NCBI RefSeq assembly: GCF_029893585.1
Contig: NZ_JARXYX010000015.1
Span: 1 to 64,000, forward strand
DNA: 64,000 nucleotides
Reading direction: 5' to 3'
Source of the DNA: Streptomyces sp. LBL
GTDB taxonomy: Bacteria; Actinomycetota; Actinomycetes; Streptomycetales; Streptomycetaceae
Part shown: positions 1 through 9,103 of the stretch, in pieces
Position numbering within the stretch: position 1 is the stretch's first letter
Layout of the letters: every line of letters begins with the position of its first letter
Made by a program: the position numbers and the translations under genes
The notes under the pieces: generated by a model
Told to the model about the DNA's origin: nothing
The model's input: only the letters and a program-made list of their open reading frames with translations
Database searches by the model: none

Positions 1-639
1 GGTCACGGCCATGACGACGTAGATCGGACGGTTCGCGACCTGGCCGTCGCGGATCTTCACGTTGATGGCGTCCACGAACAGGACCGGATAGACGCGGTCC
101 AGCGGGCGGTTGGACCATTCCGCCATACCCTCCATCACCTTGTCGGTAATGGTGGAGATGGTCTGCTTGGAGATCTCCGCGCCGTAGACCTCGGCCAGGT
201 GCGCGGAGATCTCCCCGTGCGTGAGCCCCTTCGCGGACAGCGACAGCACCATCTCGTCCACGCCGGTCAGGCGCCGCTGCCGCTTCTTGACGATCTGCGG
301 CTCGAACGTGCCGGCCACGTCCCGGGGAACCTTCACCTCGACCGGGCCGACGTCGGTCAACACGGTCTTCGCCCGGGTTCCGTTCCTGCTGTTGCCGCTG
401 TTACGGCCCTCGGCGTCGTGCTTCTCGTATCCGAGGTGATCGGTGATCTCGCCCTCCAGGGCGGACTCCAGCACCCGCTTGGTCAGCATCTGCAACAGGC
501 CGCCCTCGCCGGTCAGCTGCAGCCCCTCGGATCGGGACCGGTCCACGAGCATCGCGACCAACTGCTCATCCGATGCGGCCGGAACCGGCGTGACCGCCGG
601 CTTCTCGACGGACTCCTGCTCGACAACAGTCTCGGTCAT
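1..639 (-). CDS. IS256-family (mutator-type) transposase, N-terminal 213 codons
   Basis: DDE transposase that would mobilise the surrounding insertion sequence. Translated from the ATG at 639 on the minus strand, preceded by AAGGAG nine bases upstream. The protein contains LTKRVLESALEGEITDHLGY, then NSRNG, then the stretch VKVPRD followed by QRRLTGVDEMVLSLSAKGLT, all typical of the IS256 family. The segment DKVMEGMAEW continues into the first catalytic Asp in PVLFVDAINVKIRD. The gene runs off the left edge, so the other catalytic residues are not visible and I cannot say whether it is intact. It faces away from the integrase fragment that the element interrupts. Confidence 0.9.
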   Translation of the reverse strand, partial: MTETVVEQESVEKPAVTPVPAASDEQLVAMLVDRSRSEGLQLTGEGGLLQMLTKRVLESALEGEITDHLGYEKHDAEGRNSGNSRNGTRAKTVLTDVGPVEVKVPRDVAGTFEPQIVKKRQRRLTGVDEMVLSLSAKGLTHGEISAHLAEVYGAEISKQTISTITDKVMEGMAEWSNRPLDRVYPVLFVDAINVKIRDGQVANRPIYVVMAVT

Positions 640-687
640 CTCTGGCGTCTCCTTGATCATCAGATCCGCCGTTGATTAGACACTCCC
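1..687 (-). mobile_element. IS256-family insertion sequence, right part
   Basis: The right end is placed near 687. Between the transposase start and that point the minus strand begins GGGAGTGTCTAATCAACGG, a plausible terminal inverted repeat. Immediately outside it an integrase reading frame is cut in mid-domain. The left end is outside the window, so the repeat pair and target duplication cannot be checked. The boundary is uncertain by several bases. Confidence 0.65.
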
Positions 688-977
688 ATCGAGGTTGACA
701 CCGTGAACGTCGGCGTCCTTGTGCGGAGGTGGTCGATAAACGCCTCGAACTCCGCCGGCTGCCACTGCCACGGGTACTGGTTGGAGAACTCGGCGAACCG
801 GCGGACCAGCGACAGCCGCGGCTTGATGGTCCCTTCCCACTGCAGGAAGCGGGCCCGCTGCTGCTTGGTCCATCCCTCCAGCATGGCCTCGAACACGGCA
901 GCTGCGGGGTCCATGTAGGAGATCCCGTCCACGAGCATCAGGTGTGCCGCACCCGCCAAATCGGCAGCTTTCGCCAC
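688..977 (-). pseudogene. Tyrosine recombinase, N-terminal fragment truncated by IS256
   Basis: About 95 residues of an integrase N-terminal (SAM-like, core-binding) domain are visible. The frame starts at a GTG at 977 with a strong GGAGG site upstream, runs through VDGISYMDP and AVFEAMLEGW, and reaches FIDHLRTRTP before the IS256 end breaks it. The catalytic domain is absent. It is a different integrase subfamily from the recombinase trio to its right. It has its own ribosome binding site and start, so it is a separate gene rather than the tail of its neighbour. Non-functional as it stands. Confidence 0.7.
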
Positions 978-1153
978 TCCAACCTCCGTTGCGTTAGACG
1001 CATCATTGTTGGGATGGCATCGGTGAAGCGCAAGAGTGGCTGGTAGATCGCCTGCGCAGTGCGAGAGGATGGCTGAGCAGAGGCTCATCACCTGGCGCTT
1101 CGCGCTTACTTGGACCCTGCGGAGTACTGCATCAGATGCAACTCCGCCCCGTT

Positions 1154-2225
1154 CTCGGAGTCGCGCATGCCGAAGAGGTAGGCGATCACGATCCAGCAGG
1201 ACACCAGAAGCAGCCGCTCCATGCGGGCGACGTCGTAGTACGAGATGCGCTCCAGCCACGGCCGGCCCTCCAGCCGCCCCTGGGGAGCGTGCGCGAGCGG
1301 GCAGTCCGTGTCGACTCCGACGTCGCCGACGGCCTCCGCGATCATCTGTCGTGGCCGGGCCTCGTCCAGGCGGTGAACGGGATAGCCCAGCAGTCGAGCC
1401 AGGTAGCTGGTGCTGGGGAAGGGCTCACCTCGGCGGGCGGAGGCCAGGCGCGTGGGTGCCGCTGGCAGGGGGTGGCGACGGCGGCGGAAGTCGTCCAGCA
1501 GTTCCGCCAGCGCGGTGGGCAGGTCAGGGCCGGCGGGCGGCCGGGCATCGATGGCGTCACGCTCTGCCGCGGGCAGCCAGGACATCGTCGGCGAAGTCGT
1601 CGACGAAGCGCATCGCCCAGCTCAGCAGCGGTGCTACGACCTGCTCGGGGATGCGGTCGGTGAGATTCTCTCCGCCTGCGCGGCGGTGAACGCGTGCCCA
1701 TTCTTGCCACAGGGGCCGTCGCAGCGGGTCCAGGCCGAGGTGGTCGGGCAGGACGTTCCGGTAGGCCCAGAACATCCGCACCGCTCGCCGGTTGCATCGG
1801 GTGGCGCCGCCGGACAGCCGAAGTGCCGTGATCTCGCGGTGGTAGTCGTCCAGGTCCTCACCGTCGAGCTCCCGCAGGGTGCGGTCGCGGGCGTGGACCC
1901 ACCACAGGAAACGCCGCGCACAGCCGAAGTAGGTGCGGATGCTGTCGATCGCCAAGGGCAGCTCCCCTGGCGGGGTGTCGTGGGCGAGTAGAGCGAGGAA
2001 CAGCGGTTTGGCGACATCGACCAGCGCAGGCGGCACAAGCGTGAAGTCCAGCCGGAGGGTCTTCTGGTCGGCCCGCAGCCAGGCCGGCGTCAGCACCCAT
2101 ACATCCTCGGCGTAGCGGGACGTCTGCTCCAGGACGGCGTGATCGCGCAGCGGACGCCCGGCCAGCACCAGGGTGTCGCCGGGCACCGCGGTTGGCCGTG
2201 CGGCGGTTTCGAAGGCACTGGTCAC
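1154..2225 (-). pseudogene. Third recombinase of cassette 1, frameshifted and truncated
   Basis: Homologue of the recombinase at 9594-11780. It starts at a GTG (2225) that overlaps the stop of the preceding recombinase by four bases. The N-terminal domain runs in one frame to DDVLAARGRA, with a stop at 1557. The protein continues in another frame from AERDAIDAR, so there is a one-base indel near 1570. The second frame carries CWIVIAYLFGMRDSE, which matches CWIVIAYLSGMRDAE in the intact copy and holds the first catalytic Arg. Homology stops at about 1154, so the HxxR and Tyr region is lost. Dead gene. Confidence 0.75.
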
Positions 2226-4039
2226 GGGGCTTCCTTCGGGCCGTCCAGCAGGTCGAGCGGCAGTAGAGGTTTCCCCTGGGCGGCAGCGGCGTGCTGGGCG
2301 GGGCTGAAGCGGGGCAGGATGTCGCGGGTGAGGATCTGCCAGGTCGTACCGTGCCGGGCAGTCCACTGCCCGGCGTCGCGCTGCTGGAGATCCTCACGCA
2401 GGGCGTCGACCAGGGCGAGGAGAGCGGGCAAGTGCCGCTCCAGCACCAGTGCGTTGGAGCAGCTGAAGCAGCTCAGGAACGAGCTTCGGCATCGGCCGCC
2501 GGCCGGATGGTGCTCCATGTCGAGACACGAGGCGGCGAGCGTGTCGAGCTCTCCCACCTCCGCTTTGCTCCGTGCGGTCTGGGGCACGGCCTTGGGGTCC
2601 GCCCCGCCTAGCCGGATCATGACGTCGCGGGCGTGGTGTTCGGCGTCGGTGATCGCCTCGGTCAGCACGTCGGCGGCCCATTCGGTGATGAACGGATCCG
2701 CTCGCAGGTAATGGGCGAAGGACGTCTGCGCCGTGTTGGTCAGCCGGGCGGACGGCAGGTGCCCGCCGACCCGCTTGGCCGTGCGGGCCTCGACGGTCTT
2801 CTTCATCCGGGTTACCAACATCTCAAGCGGGGCCCCGTCGTCGCCGACCAGGCCGTGGCGGTCGGACCACGCCCTCAGCTTCAGCTTGCGGGCCAGCTCA
2901 GCATCGAACGGGCCACAGTGCCCCGCGGTCGCGGCATGCCGGGCGCGGCCACGACCGCTGCCCGCCCAGATCGACCACACCGAGGCGGTATGGGAGAACG
3001 CGCGGCTGCGCGCCATCATCCGGTGCAGCAGCAGGTAGAAGCTGCCCATCGTCCTCAGGTCTCGGTCCGGATCGACACTCCAGTGCACGGTCGCCCGGGA
3101 GTTGGCCTTGCCCCGGCGGCGCTTGGTCAGCGTCACCGAGATCGCCCGTTCCTCCAGCAGCCGGTGCTCGGCGGGCAGTTCCTTGAGCGTCTCCGGGTTC
3201 CTGCCGCTCAGCCCGGCCGCGTAGATCAACAACGGGGCAAGGTCCGGGTCGATGACGAACAGCTGCCGCGCCTGTGCGTAGCAGGCCGCCGGATACTCGC
3301 CCGCCGAAAGCCCTCGGTAGTCCACCTGGACCCGGCCCGTACGCGCCATCGCCTCCAGCCGTACGCCCTGCTCCCGTTCGGCGGGAGTCAGGGAATCGGC
3401 GGCCTCGAGGAAGCGCCGCAGCAGGCTCTCGCCCGCCGCGAGCCGGTCACGGATGGCCGCCACGTCCGACCGGGCCGCGGCCATGATGGCCTGGAACTCG
3501 CGGTCCGAGTACCCCGAACGCATCTCCTGCTGGGCATCCACCCCGTGGCCGCGCTGCCCGGCGTAGTCCGCCGCCGTCCGATCCAGCCGGTCCTGGCCCG
3601 GCAAGGCGCGCACGATCCGCAGCAGACCCTGGAGATCTCTGCGAGCAGACCTCTCCGAGCACGTCTCCCGCCGTGACATCAATTACCGCTCCAGGTGACG
3701 CGCCCGCAGTTCCTCCACCCGCTGCGGCGGAACAGGAAGTTGGCCCAGGAGCAGGAGGAACCGTTTGATCGACTGCCACTGGCCGCTCGCCGCCCGCTGG
3801 GTCCGGCACCCGCCACCAGGCCCGATCCGCACCCCCAGCGCGTGCGCGAAGTCCAGATGCATCCCCGGCAGCGGCAACTCCTCGAACCGGAACACGCACT
3901 CGCGCCCGTCCTCCCCGGTGAATCGCGCTACCGGCGATCCCCTGTCTTCGGGAACCTCCACTACCGGTGGCGGCTGATAGAGCCCCTCGGGTACAGCCGC
4001 CGCACGCCCGCGGCCCGCGCGCGGCGAATCCTGGCTCAC
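2222..4039 (-). pseudogene. Second recombinase of cassette 1, single in-frame stop
   Basis: Tyrosine-recombinase-like protein of about 605 codons. It begins at a GTG that overlaps the stop of the upstream recombinase (GTGA, 4036-4039). The frame is open for 118 residues to RARHLER, meets TAA at 3683-3685, and continues in the same frame with LMSRRET to the stop at 2222. A tyrosine codon changed to TAA would explain this. The second part has GLSGRNPETLKEL and FAHYLRAD, possible positions of the catalytic Arg and Tyr. A separate restart at TTG/ATG 3682-3679 is possible, but no ribosome binding site is obvious. Programmed readthrough is not excluded. Confidence 0.75.
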
Positions 4040-5538
4040 GCGGCCACCGCCGACCGCTCCAGCCAGCCCTCCTCGCTGAAGCCCGCCGGCTCCCACGCCC
4101 CTTCCGGCACCAGCTCCAGGCGCGTACGCATCTCCAGCTCCTGCAGAGTGTGCAGGTAGATCGCGGTGGTGGTCGCCGACCGGTGACCCAGCCTGATCCG
4201 CACCCAGTTCAACGGGTCCCCGAACACCCGCTGATACGTCAGCCGCTGCTGCTCGTTCATCTCGCCCAGTGCCTGCAGATGTCCCCGCCACAACAGCTCC
4301 AGCGTGGTCACCGCGTAGGAATGGCGCAGCATGTGCGGAGTCGCCGCAACGCCGACGCCTCGGGCACGGCACCGGTCGTTGGCATCGGCGAAGACCTGCT
4401 TCCACCCGGAGACCGTCATCGGCAGGCCCCACTGGTTCAGCCACACCATCGCCGGCTCCCACCCGCCGTCCGCTGTGGCCACCAGCAGCCGGCGCCGCTC
4501 AGCCGCGTCCAAGCGAGCCGCCGGCACCCAACGGCCCCCGATCCTTACTCTGGGCGCGGCCGGGTCTTCTACCAGCAGCGACCGGCGGGATGGGGTGTAG
4601 AAGCCGCGCGAGCGGCCGTAGTCGAGCATCTCCGCCCGGTCCCACTCCATGTAGTCCCGCACGTCCCGCAGCACGGACACCGGCCAGTACACCGCCCGCC
4701 CCGAGTACCCCTTGGAGATGGCGTGTGGCAGCATCGCCCGCGCGTTGACGATCCCAGACCCAGCCGGCGGGAGCTCCGGCAACTCGAACACCGTCAGCGC
4801 CGAGTGCTCGCACAGCCGCAAACCTGTGCGGATCATCGAGTCGGCGTACGCTGCGTTCCGCGCCGCCCACCTGCCCCGGAATGCCCGCCTCGGCATCTCG
4901 TTCGCGTCAAATCCGCTCACGCCCACGTTGCGCCACAGCCGGTACGACCTCGGCGGCAACCACTTCACCTCACGCCGTGGCCCCGTGTGCGACGCCTCAG
5001 CCGGCACCTGCCGCACCGAGCTCCCGTCAGCCCCGCGGCGCCACGGCGACCAGGCCACAGATGCGCGCTGGCGAACGGGGTTGGCTCGTACGAGGTCCTG
5101 CTCGATCGCCCACAGGTAGAACTGGTTGACCGTAGAGACTTCCCGGTCCCAACTGGTGTCTTCCACTCGGGGCCCGGAGTCGTCGCGACGACGCCACCAC
5201 TCGTACGCCGCCCGATCGTCCATCGTCGCGTCGCGCCAGTCGCACCGGCCTCGCCCGAACCACAGGAAGTCGAAGTATGTACGCAGGTCCCGGGCATGCG
5301 CGGCCTGAGTGTTCCACGGTGAAGATGCCAGCCACACCGAGAAGTAGCGGTTCAAGGCCACGTCGTACTCGGCCGCCGGGCTCATCAGGAACGGCTGCCC
5401 CTCGGGCACGCCCAGGTCATCCAGCCGCTGATCCAGACCGTCGAACAGCACACTGAACTCCCGTATGAATGGAGTCACTTCCCTTGGCCACGCCGGGTCC
5501 CGCCGAGTGAAGTGCACCCGCCACCCTGTGATCGACAT
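4036..5538 (-). CDS. First tyrosine recombinase of cassette 1 (TnpA-like)
   Basis: Site-specific recombinase of 500 residues, probably strand-exchange enzyme of an element related to Tn554/RIT. The catalytic set is visible: Arg in RTGLRLCEHSAL, HMLRHSYA (HxxR), and LGHRSATTTAIYLH with the nucleophilic Tyr. The ATG at 5538 (MSITGWR) is chosen because homology and the core-binding domain begin soon after. An upstream in-frame start adds only 27 unconvincing residues. The stop overlaps the next recombinase GTG by four bases, so translation of the trio was coupled. It is the only undamaged member of this cassette; partners 2 and 3 are broken. Confidence 0.85.
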   Translation of the reverse strand: MSITGWRVHFTRRDPAWPREVTPFIREFSVLFDGLDQRLDDLGVPEGQPFLMSPAAEYDVALNRYFSVWLASSPWNTQAAHARDLRTYFDFLWFGRGRCDWRDATMDDRAAYEWWRRRDDSGPRVEDTSWDREVSTVNQFYLWAIEQDLVRANPVRQRASVAWSPWRRGADGSSVRQVPAEASHTGPRREVKWLPPRSYRLWRNVGVSGFDANEMPRRAFRGRWAARNAAYADSMIRTGLRLCEHSALTVFELPELPPAGSGIVNARAMLPHAISKGYSGRAVYWPVSVLRDVRDYMEWDRAEMLDYGRSRGFYTPSRRSLLVEDPAAPRVRIGGRWVPAARLDAAERRRLLVATADGGWEPAMVWLNQWGLPMTVSGWKQVFADANDRCRARGVGVAATPHMLRHSYAVTTLELLWRGHLQALGEMNEQQRLTYQRVFGDPLNWVRIRLGHRSATTTAIYLHTLQELEMRTRLELVPEGAWEPAGFSEEGWLERSAVAA

Positions 5539-5578
5539 GACGCTGGACGATAGCCGCGGACAGCTCAACAGCGCATAA

Positions 5579-5618
5579 CCCAAGTGGGACGGTTCTCCAG
5601 ACGCCTCGTGATGTCTCA
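5579..5618 (+). other. Attachment-like element end, ligase motif I type
   Basis: The sequence CCCAAGTGGGACGG would encode Pro-Lys-Trp-Asp-Gly, the nucleotidyl-lysine motif of ATP-dependent DNA ligases. It is followed by TTCTCCAGAC, and 19 bases after the ACGG core (5589-5592) comes TGTCTCA (5612-5618). The site at 29661-29698 shares GGGACGGTTCTCCAGAC and the same 19-base spacing to TGTCTCA. No other ligase sequence is recognisable to its left. I read it as the left end of a recombinase-mobilised unit; the functional assignment is inference. Confidence 0.5.
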
Positions 5619-5727
5619 TTCGGGTCCGCCCGCAGCGGCCGGGGAAGGGCGGCAGGTCGGGCTTCCAGGAAGAGGCGCGACGCGTGCCGCTCAGCGGCAG
5701 CCCGGCACTGCCCAGAGAGCACTGTGG

Positions 5728-6963
5728 TCACGGCTGCTGCTTTGTGCGGCCGGCTGAGGCTTGTTGGGCGTCCGCGCCGGAGCTGACGTGTCGTTGGGTC
5801 TCCTGGGGACCGTGCCAGTCCAGGCACATCACGGTGGCATCGTCCTCGAGCCGGCCGCCGGCAGCGTCACGGACTGCGGACGTCAGCATCAACGCGGTCT
5901 CCCGCGGGTGCAGGCCCCGGGTGCGCTCCAGCAGGGCGCGCAGGTCGACCCTCTCCCCGTGCCGTTCGACCATGCCGTCGGTGAACAGGAGCAGACGGTC
6001 ACCGGGGCGCAGATCGAGGTCCTGAACGCGGTAGGGGAGGGTCGCGAACTCGGACAGCCCGAAGGGATGGTCCACCTCGCAGGTAATCACCTCCACAGCG
6101 CCCTCACGCATCCGCAGCGGCCAGGGGTGTCCCGCGTTGACGAGCTGGGCCCTCCCGGTGCGGAGATTGATGCGCAGCAGCTGCCCCGTGGCGTGCCCTT
6201 GGCCGTGCTCGACCAGGGCCTGGTCGGCGCGGTGGGCCTGTTCGGCCAGGCCGGCTCCGGCTCGGCGGGCGCCGCGCAGGGCACTCACCAATACTGTGGC
6301 GGCCAGGGCGGCGTCGATGTCGTGGCCCATGGGATCGGTCACCGACACGTGCAGCGCGTCCCGGTCCAGGGTGTAGTCGAAGGTGTCGCCGCTGAGGTCT
6401 TCGGACGGCTCCAGGCTCCCGCACAGTGTGAACTGCGCCGCCTCGCACGACAATGACAGGGGGAGCAGCTGGTACTGGATCTCTGCCGCCAGGGTGGGCG
6501 GCCTGGAGCGTTTCCCCCAGGTGTAGAAGTCGGTGAAACGCCCGTTGGCGATCACGATGTAGGCCAGGACATGGGCGGCTTCCCCGACCTCATCCAGGAC
6601 GTCCTCGCCAGGTGCGGCAGGCAGGAGCAGCTCCAGCAGCCCGATCGCATCCCCCCGGTTGGTGACCGGCACGATCAGCCGCTGCCCCTGACCGGTCGCC
6701 TCCTGATACAGCCGCTGTGTACGGATCACCTCCTCGTAGACGCTGCCGAACAAGGGGATCCGCTCCACCTCCCGCCCGTCCTCCGCTGGGGCGGTCGACA
6801 GCCGCGCCACCGCCTTCCCTGTCAGGTCCACGATGAGGAAAGAGACCTTCGTAGCCTCGAAACGCCGCCGCAGGTCCTCCGCGATCACGTCCACCGCATC
6901 CACCGGCGCGGCCGTCTCCGCTGCCGTCAGCAACCGGGAAAGTCCACTCTGCCCACCACTCAT
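5728..6963 (-). CDS. GAF / SpoIIE-type PP2C protein phosphatase
   Basis: Predicted Mn/Mg-dependent Ser/Thr phosphatase of 411 residues, of the RsbU/SpoIIE type that dephosphorylates anti-anti-sigma factors. The first 150 residues resemble a GAF sensor domain. The catalytic domain contains GDTFDY, DPMGHDIDAA, VNAGHPWPL, GDRLLLFTDGMVE and DDATVMCL, which hold the expected metal-binding aspartates. The ATG at 6963 follows AAGGA nine bases upstream; an in-frame GTG at 6981 is less likely. It has no anti-sigma or anti-anti-sigma neighbour here. It lies alone between two attachment-like sites (5589 and 7232), which suggests it is cargo of a small mobile unit. Confidence 0.88.
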   Translation of the reverse strand: MSGGQSGLSRLLTAAETAAPVDAVDVIAEDLRRRFEATKVSFLIVDLTGKAVARLSTAPAEDGREVERIPLFGSVYEEVIRTQRLYQEATGQGQRLIVPVTNRGDAIGLLELLLPAAPGEDVLDEVGEAAHVLAYIVIANGRFTDFYTWGKRSRPPTLAAEIQYQLLPLSLSCEAAQFTLCGSLEPSEDLSGDTFDYTLDRDALHVSVTDPMGHDIDAALAATVLVSALRGARRAGAGLAEQAHRADQALVEHGQGHATGQLLRINLRTGRAQLVNAGHPWPLRMREGAVEVITCEVDHPFGLSEFATLPYRVQDLDLRPGDRLLLFTDGMVERHGERVDLRALLERTRGLHPRETALMLTSAVRDAAGGRLEDDATVMCLDWHGPQETQRHVSSGADAQQASAGRTKQQP

Positions 6964-7231
6964 GACCGCAGTTCCTTCCACCCGCCCCGCCTACCAGCAA
7001 GAGAATCACCACGGCGAGCGTCAACCCATGAAAAGTAACAATAAGTACAGATCATGGCGTTATGTGTTCACGGAAGTGAGTTTGTTTCCCGGCGTCCACT
7101 CGCTGACGCAGCCGTCGCGAATGCTCCAGTCGCGAACTCGACGAAGGGGTGGCCGCCGCTGCCCCGCTGTTGGGCAGCAAAGCCGAGACGATCACAGGTG
7201 CCCCAGTCCATATCAAGGGGTCTATGGCTCA

Positions 7232-7262
7232 TGAGACATGGCAAAGTCTGGAGAAGGACAGG
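7232..7262 (+). other. Attachment-like element end abutting DNA ligase sequence
   Basis: TGAGACA (7232-7238) is followed after 19 bases by ACAGG (7258-7262), and directly after that the DNA ligase frame resumes with FRAMVSVDAG. The layout (box, 19 bases, core) matches the right end of the intact element at 15159-15188. The ligase sequence restarts right after motif I (K-x-D-G), so this is the expected counterpart of the left end at 5589. The core is imperfect (ACAGG instead of ACGG). Confidence 0.5.
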
Positions 7263-7394
7263 TTCAGGGCCATGGTCTCTGTCGACGCGGGCCGGGTGGT
7301 GCTGCGCTCCAGGCGCGGCACCGAAATGGGGTCGGCTTTTCCGGAAGTCGTGGCCGGGGCCGCGCAGCTGCCGGACGCAACCGCGATGGACGGG
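7259..7394 (+). pseudogene. ATP-dependent DNA ligase, middle fragment
   Basis: About 45 residues of the adenylation domain of a Streptomyces-type ATP-dependent DNA ligase: FRAMVSVDAGRVVLRS, FPEVVAGAAQLPDA and AMDG. The active-site lysine motif is missing on the left, where an attachment-like site intervenes. On the right the frame meets TGA at 7401, eight bases into the inserted element. The next ligase codon (Glu of DGEL) appears at 15189. With the C-terminal part at 15187-15942 this is one gene, split by the 7.8-kb insertion. Confidence 0.8.
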
Positions 7395-7437
7395 GTTATG
7401 TGACCTGTACGGGTGTCTCAGACCCAAGGTGTCTCAG
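7390..7437 (+). other. Left end of the intact recombinase-trio element
   Basis: Ligase sequence ends in ACGG (7390-7393), followed by GG and TTATGTG (7396-7402). After 11 bases comes TGTCTCA (7414-7420). The 10-mer GGTGTCTCAG occurs twice, at 7412-7421 and 7428-7437, sixteen bases apart, like tandem recombinase-binding sites. The opposite end of the element, read on the other strand, also has TTATGTG and then TGTCTCA with a 12-base gap. The two ends are therefore imperfect inverted repeats. Confidence 0.65.
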
Positions 7438-7543
7438 GCGGTGCACCTCCGTAGACGAGACGCGTTCGCCTCCGATGGTTCGGGAAGCCGAGGAAGGCAA
7501 TCGGGCCGTGCGGCCGTCGGTACGGCCCGGATAACCTGCGCGA

Positions 7544-8473
7544 ATGAAGCGGATTCAGCGAGCGGCCGGCGCGGTCGTCGGCTCAGCGGTGGGCGACGCT
7601 CTGGGCGCCCCCTTCGAGTTTGGCCCCCAGGGAGCGTTCTCTGCGCGGTTTCCCGCGCCTGGTGCCGGTGGCGAGATGTGCGGAGGTGGTGGCTGGGACC
7701 CCGGCGAGGCCACTGACGACACGCAGATGGCCGTCTTGGTCGCGGAGTCGCTGCTGGAGCGGGGTGGGCTGGATCTGCCGGACATCTTCGCCCGCTTCCA
7801 GCGGTGGGCGGCATCAGAGCCGAAGGACATCGGCTTGCAGACCGAAGACGTCCTGACCAACGGCATGCCCTGGGACCTCGCCGCCGCGATCCACTTCCAG
7901 GTCAACCAACGAGCGGCGGGAAACGGCTCCTTGATGCGGGCGTCGACCTCCGCAGTTCACTTCGCGGCCGCCGGCCAAGAAGCCACCATGGAGGCGGCCC
8001 GCCGTATCGCTGCCCTCACCCACGGGGACCGCGCGGCCTGGGAAGGCACCGCGATCTTCCACGAGCTCATCCGTGTCACGTTCGAGGACATTGACCCCCT
8101 CGCCGCGCTCCCGGACGTCCTGGCTCTTGTCCACCCCGACCACCGCGGCCGCTACGCCACCGTCCTCGCGCCCGACTGGCACCCCGAGCACGCGACCGAG
8201 TTCAACGGTGCCGTCTGGCCCTGTCTGGGCTCAGCCGTCTGGGCCCTGCGCACCACCACCAGCTTCGAAGACGCGATACGCGCGGCGATCGACCTCGGCG
8301 GTGACACGGACACCGTCGCCGCGGTGACCGGAGGCCTCGCAGGGGCGTACTACGGGCTGGACGCAATCCCCGCCCGCTGGACCCAACCGCTCCGTGTCCC
8401 CCTCCCAGGATTCGACGGACGGGTGCTGCACGCGCCAGATCTACTCAACCTTGCACACCGCCTCGGAGGCTGA
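7544..8473 (+). CDS. ADP-ribosylglycohydrolase family protein
   Basis: Predicted DraG/ARH-type hydrolase of 309 residues that removes ADP-ribose from modified proteins or nucleic acids. The di-metal site motifs are present: TDDT at residues 57-60, and GGDTDTVAAVTGGLAGA starting near residue 252. The N-terminal sequence GSAVGDALGAPFEF is typical of the family. It lies inside the recombinase-trio element, close to its left end, and is transcribed towards the recombinase genes. The substrate cannot be told from sequence. As mobile cargo it could reverse ADP-ribosylation by a toxin or defence system, but no ADP-ribosyltransferase is visible in the window. Confidence 0.9.
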   Translation: MKRIQRAAGAVVGSAVGDALGAPFEFGPQGAFSARFPAPGAGGEMCGGGGWDPGEATDDTQMAVLVAESLLERGGLDLPDIFARFQRWAASEPKDIGLQTEDVLTNGMPWDLAAAIHFQVNQRAAGNGSLMRASTSAVHFAAAGQEATMEAARRIAALTHGDRAAWEGTAIFHELIRVTFEDIDPLAALPDVLALVHPDHRGRYATVLAPDWHPEHATEFNGAVWPCLGSAVWALRTTTSFEDAIRAAIDLGGDTDTVAAVTGGLAGAYYGLDAIPARWTQPLRVPLPGFDGRVLHAPDLLNLAHRLGG

Positions 8474-8521
8474 ACCGGGTGCTGTTCCGCACTCTCCACG
8501 AACTCCGGCCCTCAGCCGCAG

Positions 8522-9103
8522 TCACTTGACCAGTGGCTCCGCAAGGAGGACGACTCGATCTGCTTCGACATCGAATCCGAGCACCGGATGACCATGGGCA
8601 CCCTCCGGGTGCATCAGCACCGGCTTACCCAACCGCCGCCCGATCTCCCGCAAGAAGCCGCAGAACAGTTCAAGTCGCTCCTGCCCCTGCAACTCGCGCA
8701 GATCAACGTCGAAATCGATCTCCTCGTCTGAGTAGAAGCGGAAGATCGCCAGCACATCAGCTCTCAGCCAGACACGCAGGCTCGGGCACTCCGTATCCGC
8801 TGGTCGAGACAGTGCAGCCTCCGCCCGGGGCAGGGGAAGCACCCTCTCTCCTTCGGAGTATTGGCACTTCCAGCCCTTCTCCACGACGAGATCCAGTACC
8901 TCCTGCCAGTTATTCCTCGAGGCATCAGGGACACTCACGTCCGGTAGCGATCCCATCAGGTCCGGATCGAAGAAGCACTTCACGTCATCCCACAGGAGAT
9001 CAGCCACACCGTCATACTGCCCGGCACCCGACCTCAAGGCAGCCCTATTTTCCCTGATCAAGGGCATAGAAGCCCTCGCAGGAAGTAGAGGCGCGGCAGT
9101 CAT
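8522..9103 (-). CDS. Hypothetical protein, last gene of the recombinase operon
   Basis: 193-residue protein of unknown function. The start is fixed by an ATGA overlap with the stop of the TnpC-like gene (9100-9103), which implies translational coupling. The C-terminal half has a coherent acidic pattern: FYSDEEIDFDVDLRELQG, then FLREIGRRLGKPVLM and HPVLGFDVEADRVVLL. No signal peptide, membrane segment or known catalytic motif is seen. Coupling to the recombinases suggests either an accessory transposition factor or cargo. I do not recognise the family. Confidence 0.65.
   Translation of the reverse strand: MTAAPLLPARASMPLIRENRAALRSGAGQYDGVADLLWDDVKCFFDPDLMGSLPDVSVPDASRNNWQEVLDLVVEKGWKCQYSEGERVLPLPRAEAALSRPADTECPSLRVWLRADVLAIFRFYSDEEIDFDVDLRELQGQERLELFCGFLREIGRRLGKPVLMHPEGAHGHPVLGFDVEADRVVLLAEPLVK

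Noticed and set aside
3967..5322. Plus-strand open frame of 451 codons opposite the first recombinase of cassette 1
   Set aside because: Antisense shadow with Arg/Pro/His-rich composition; the minus strand has the HxxR and Tyr motifs.
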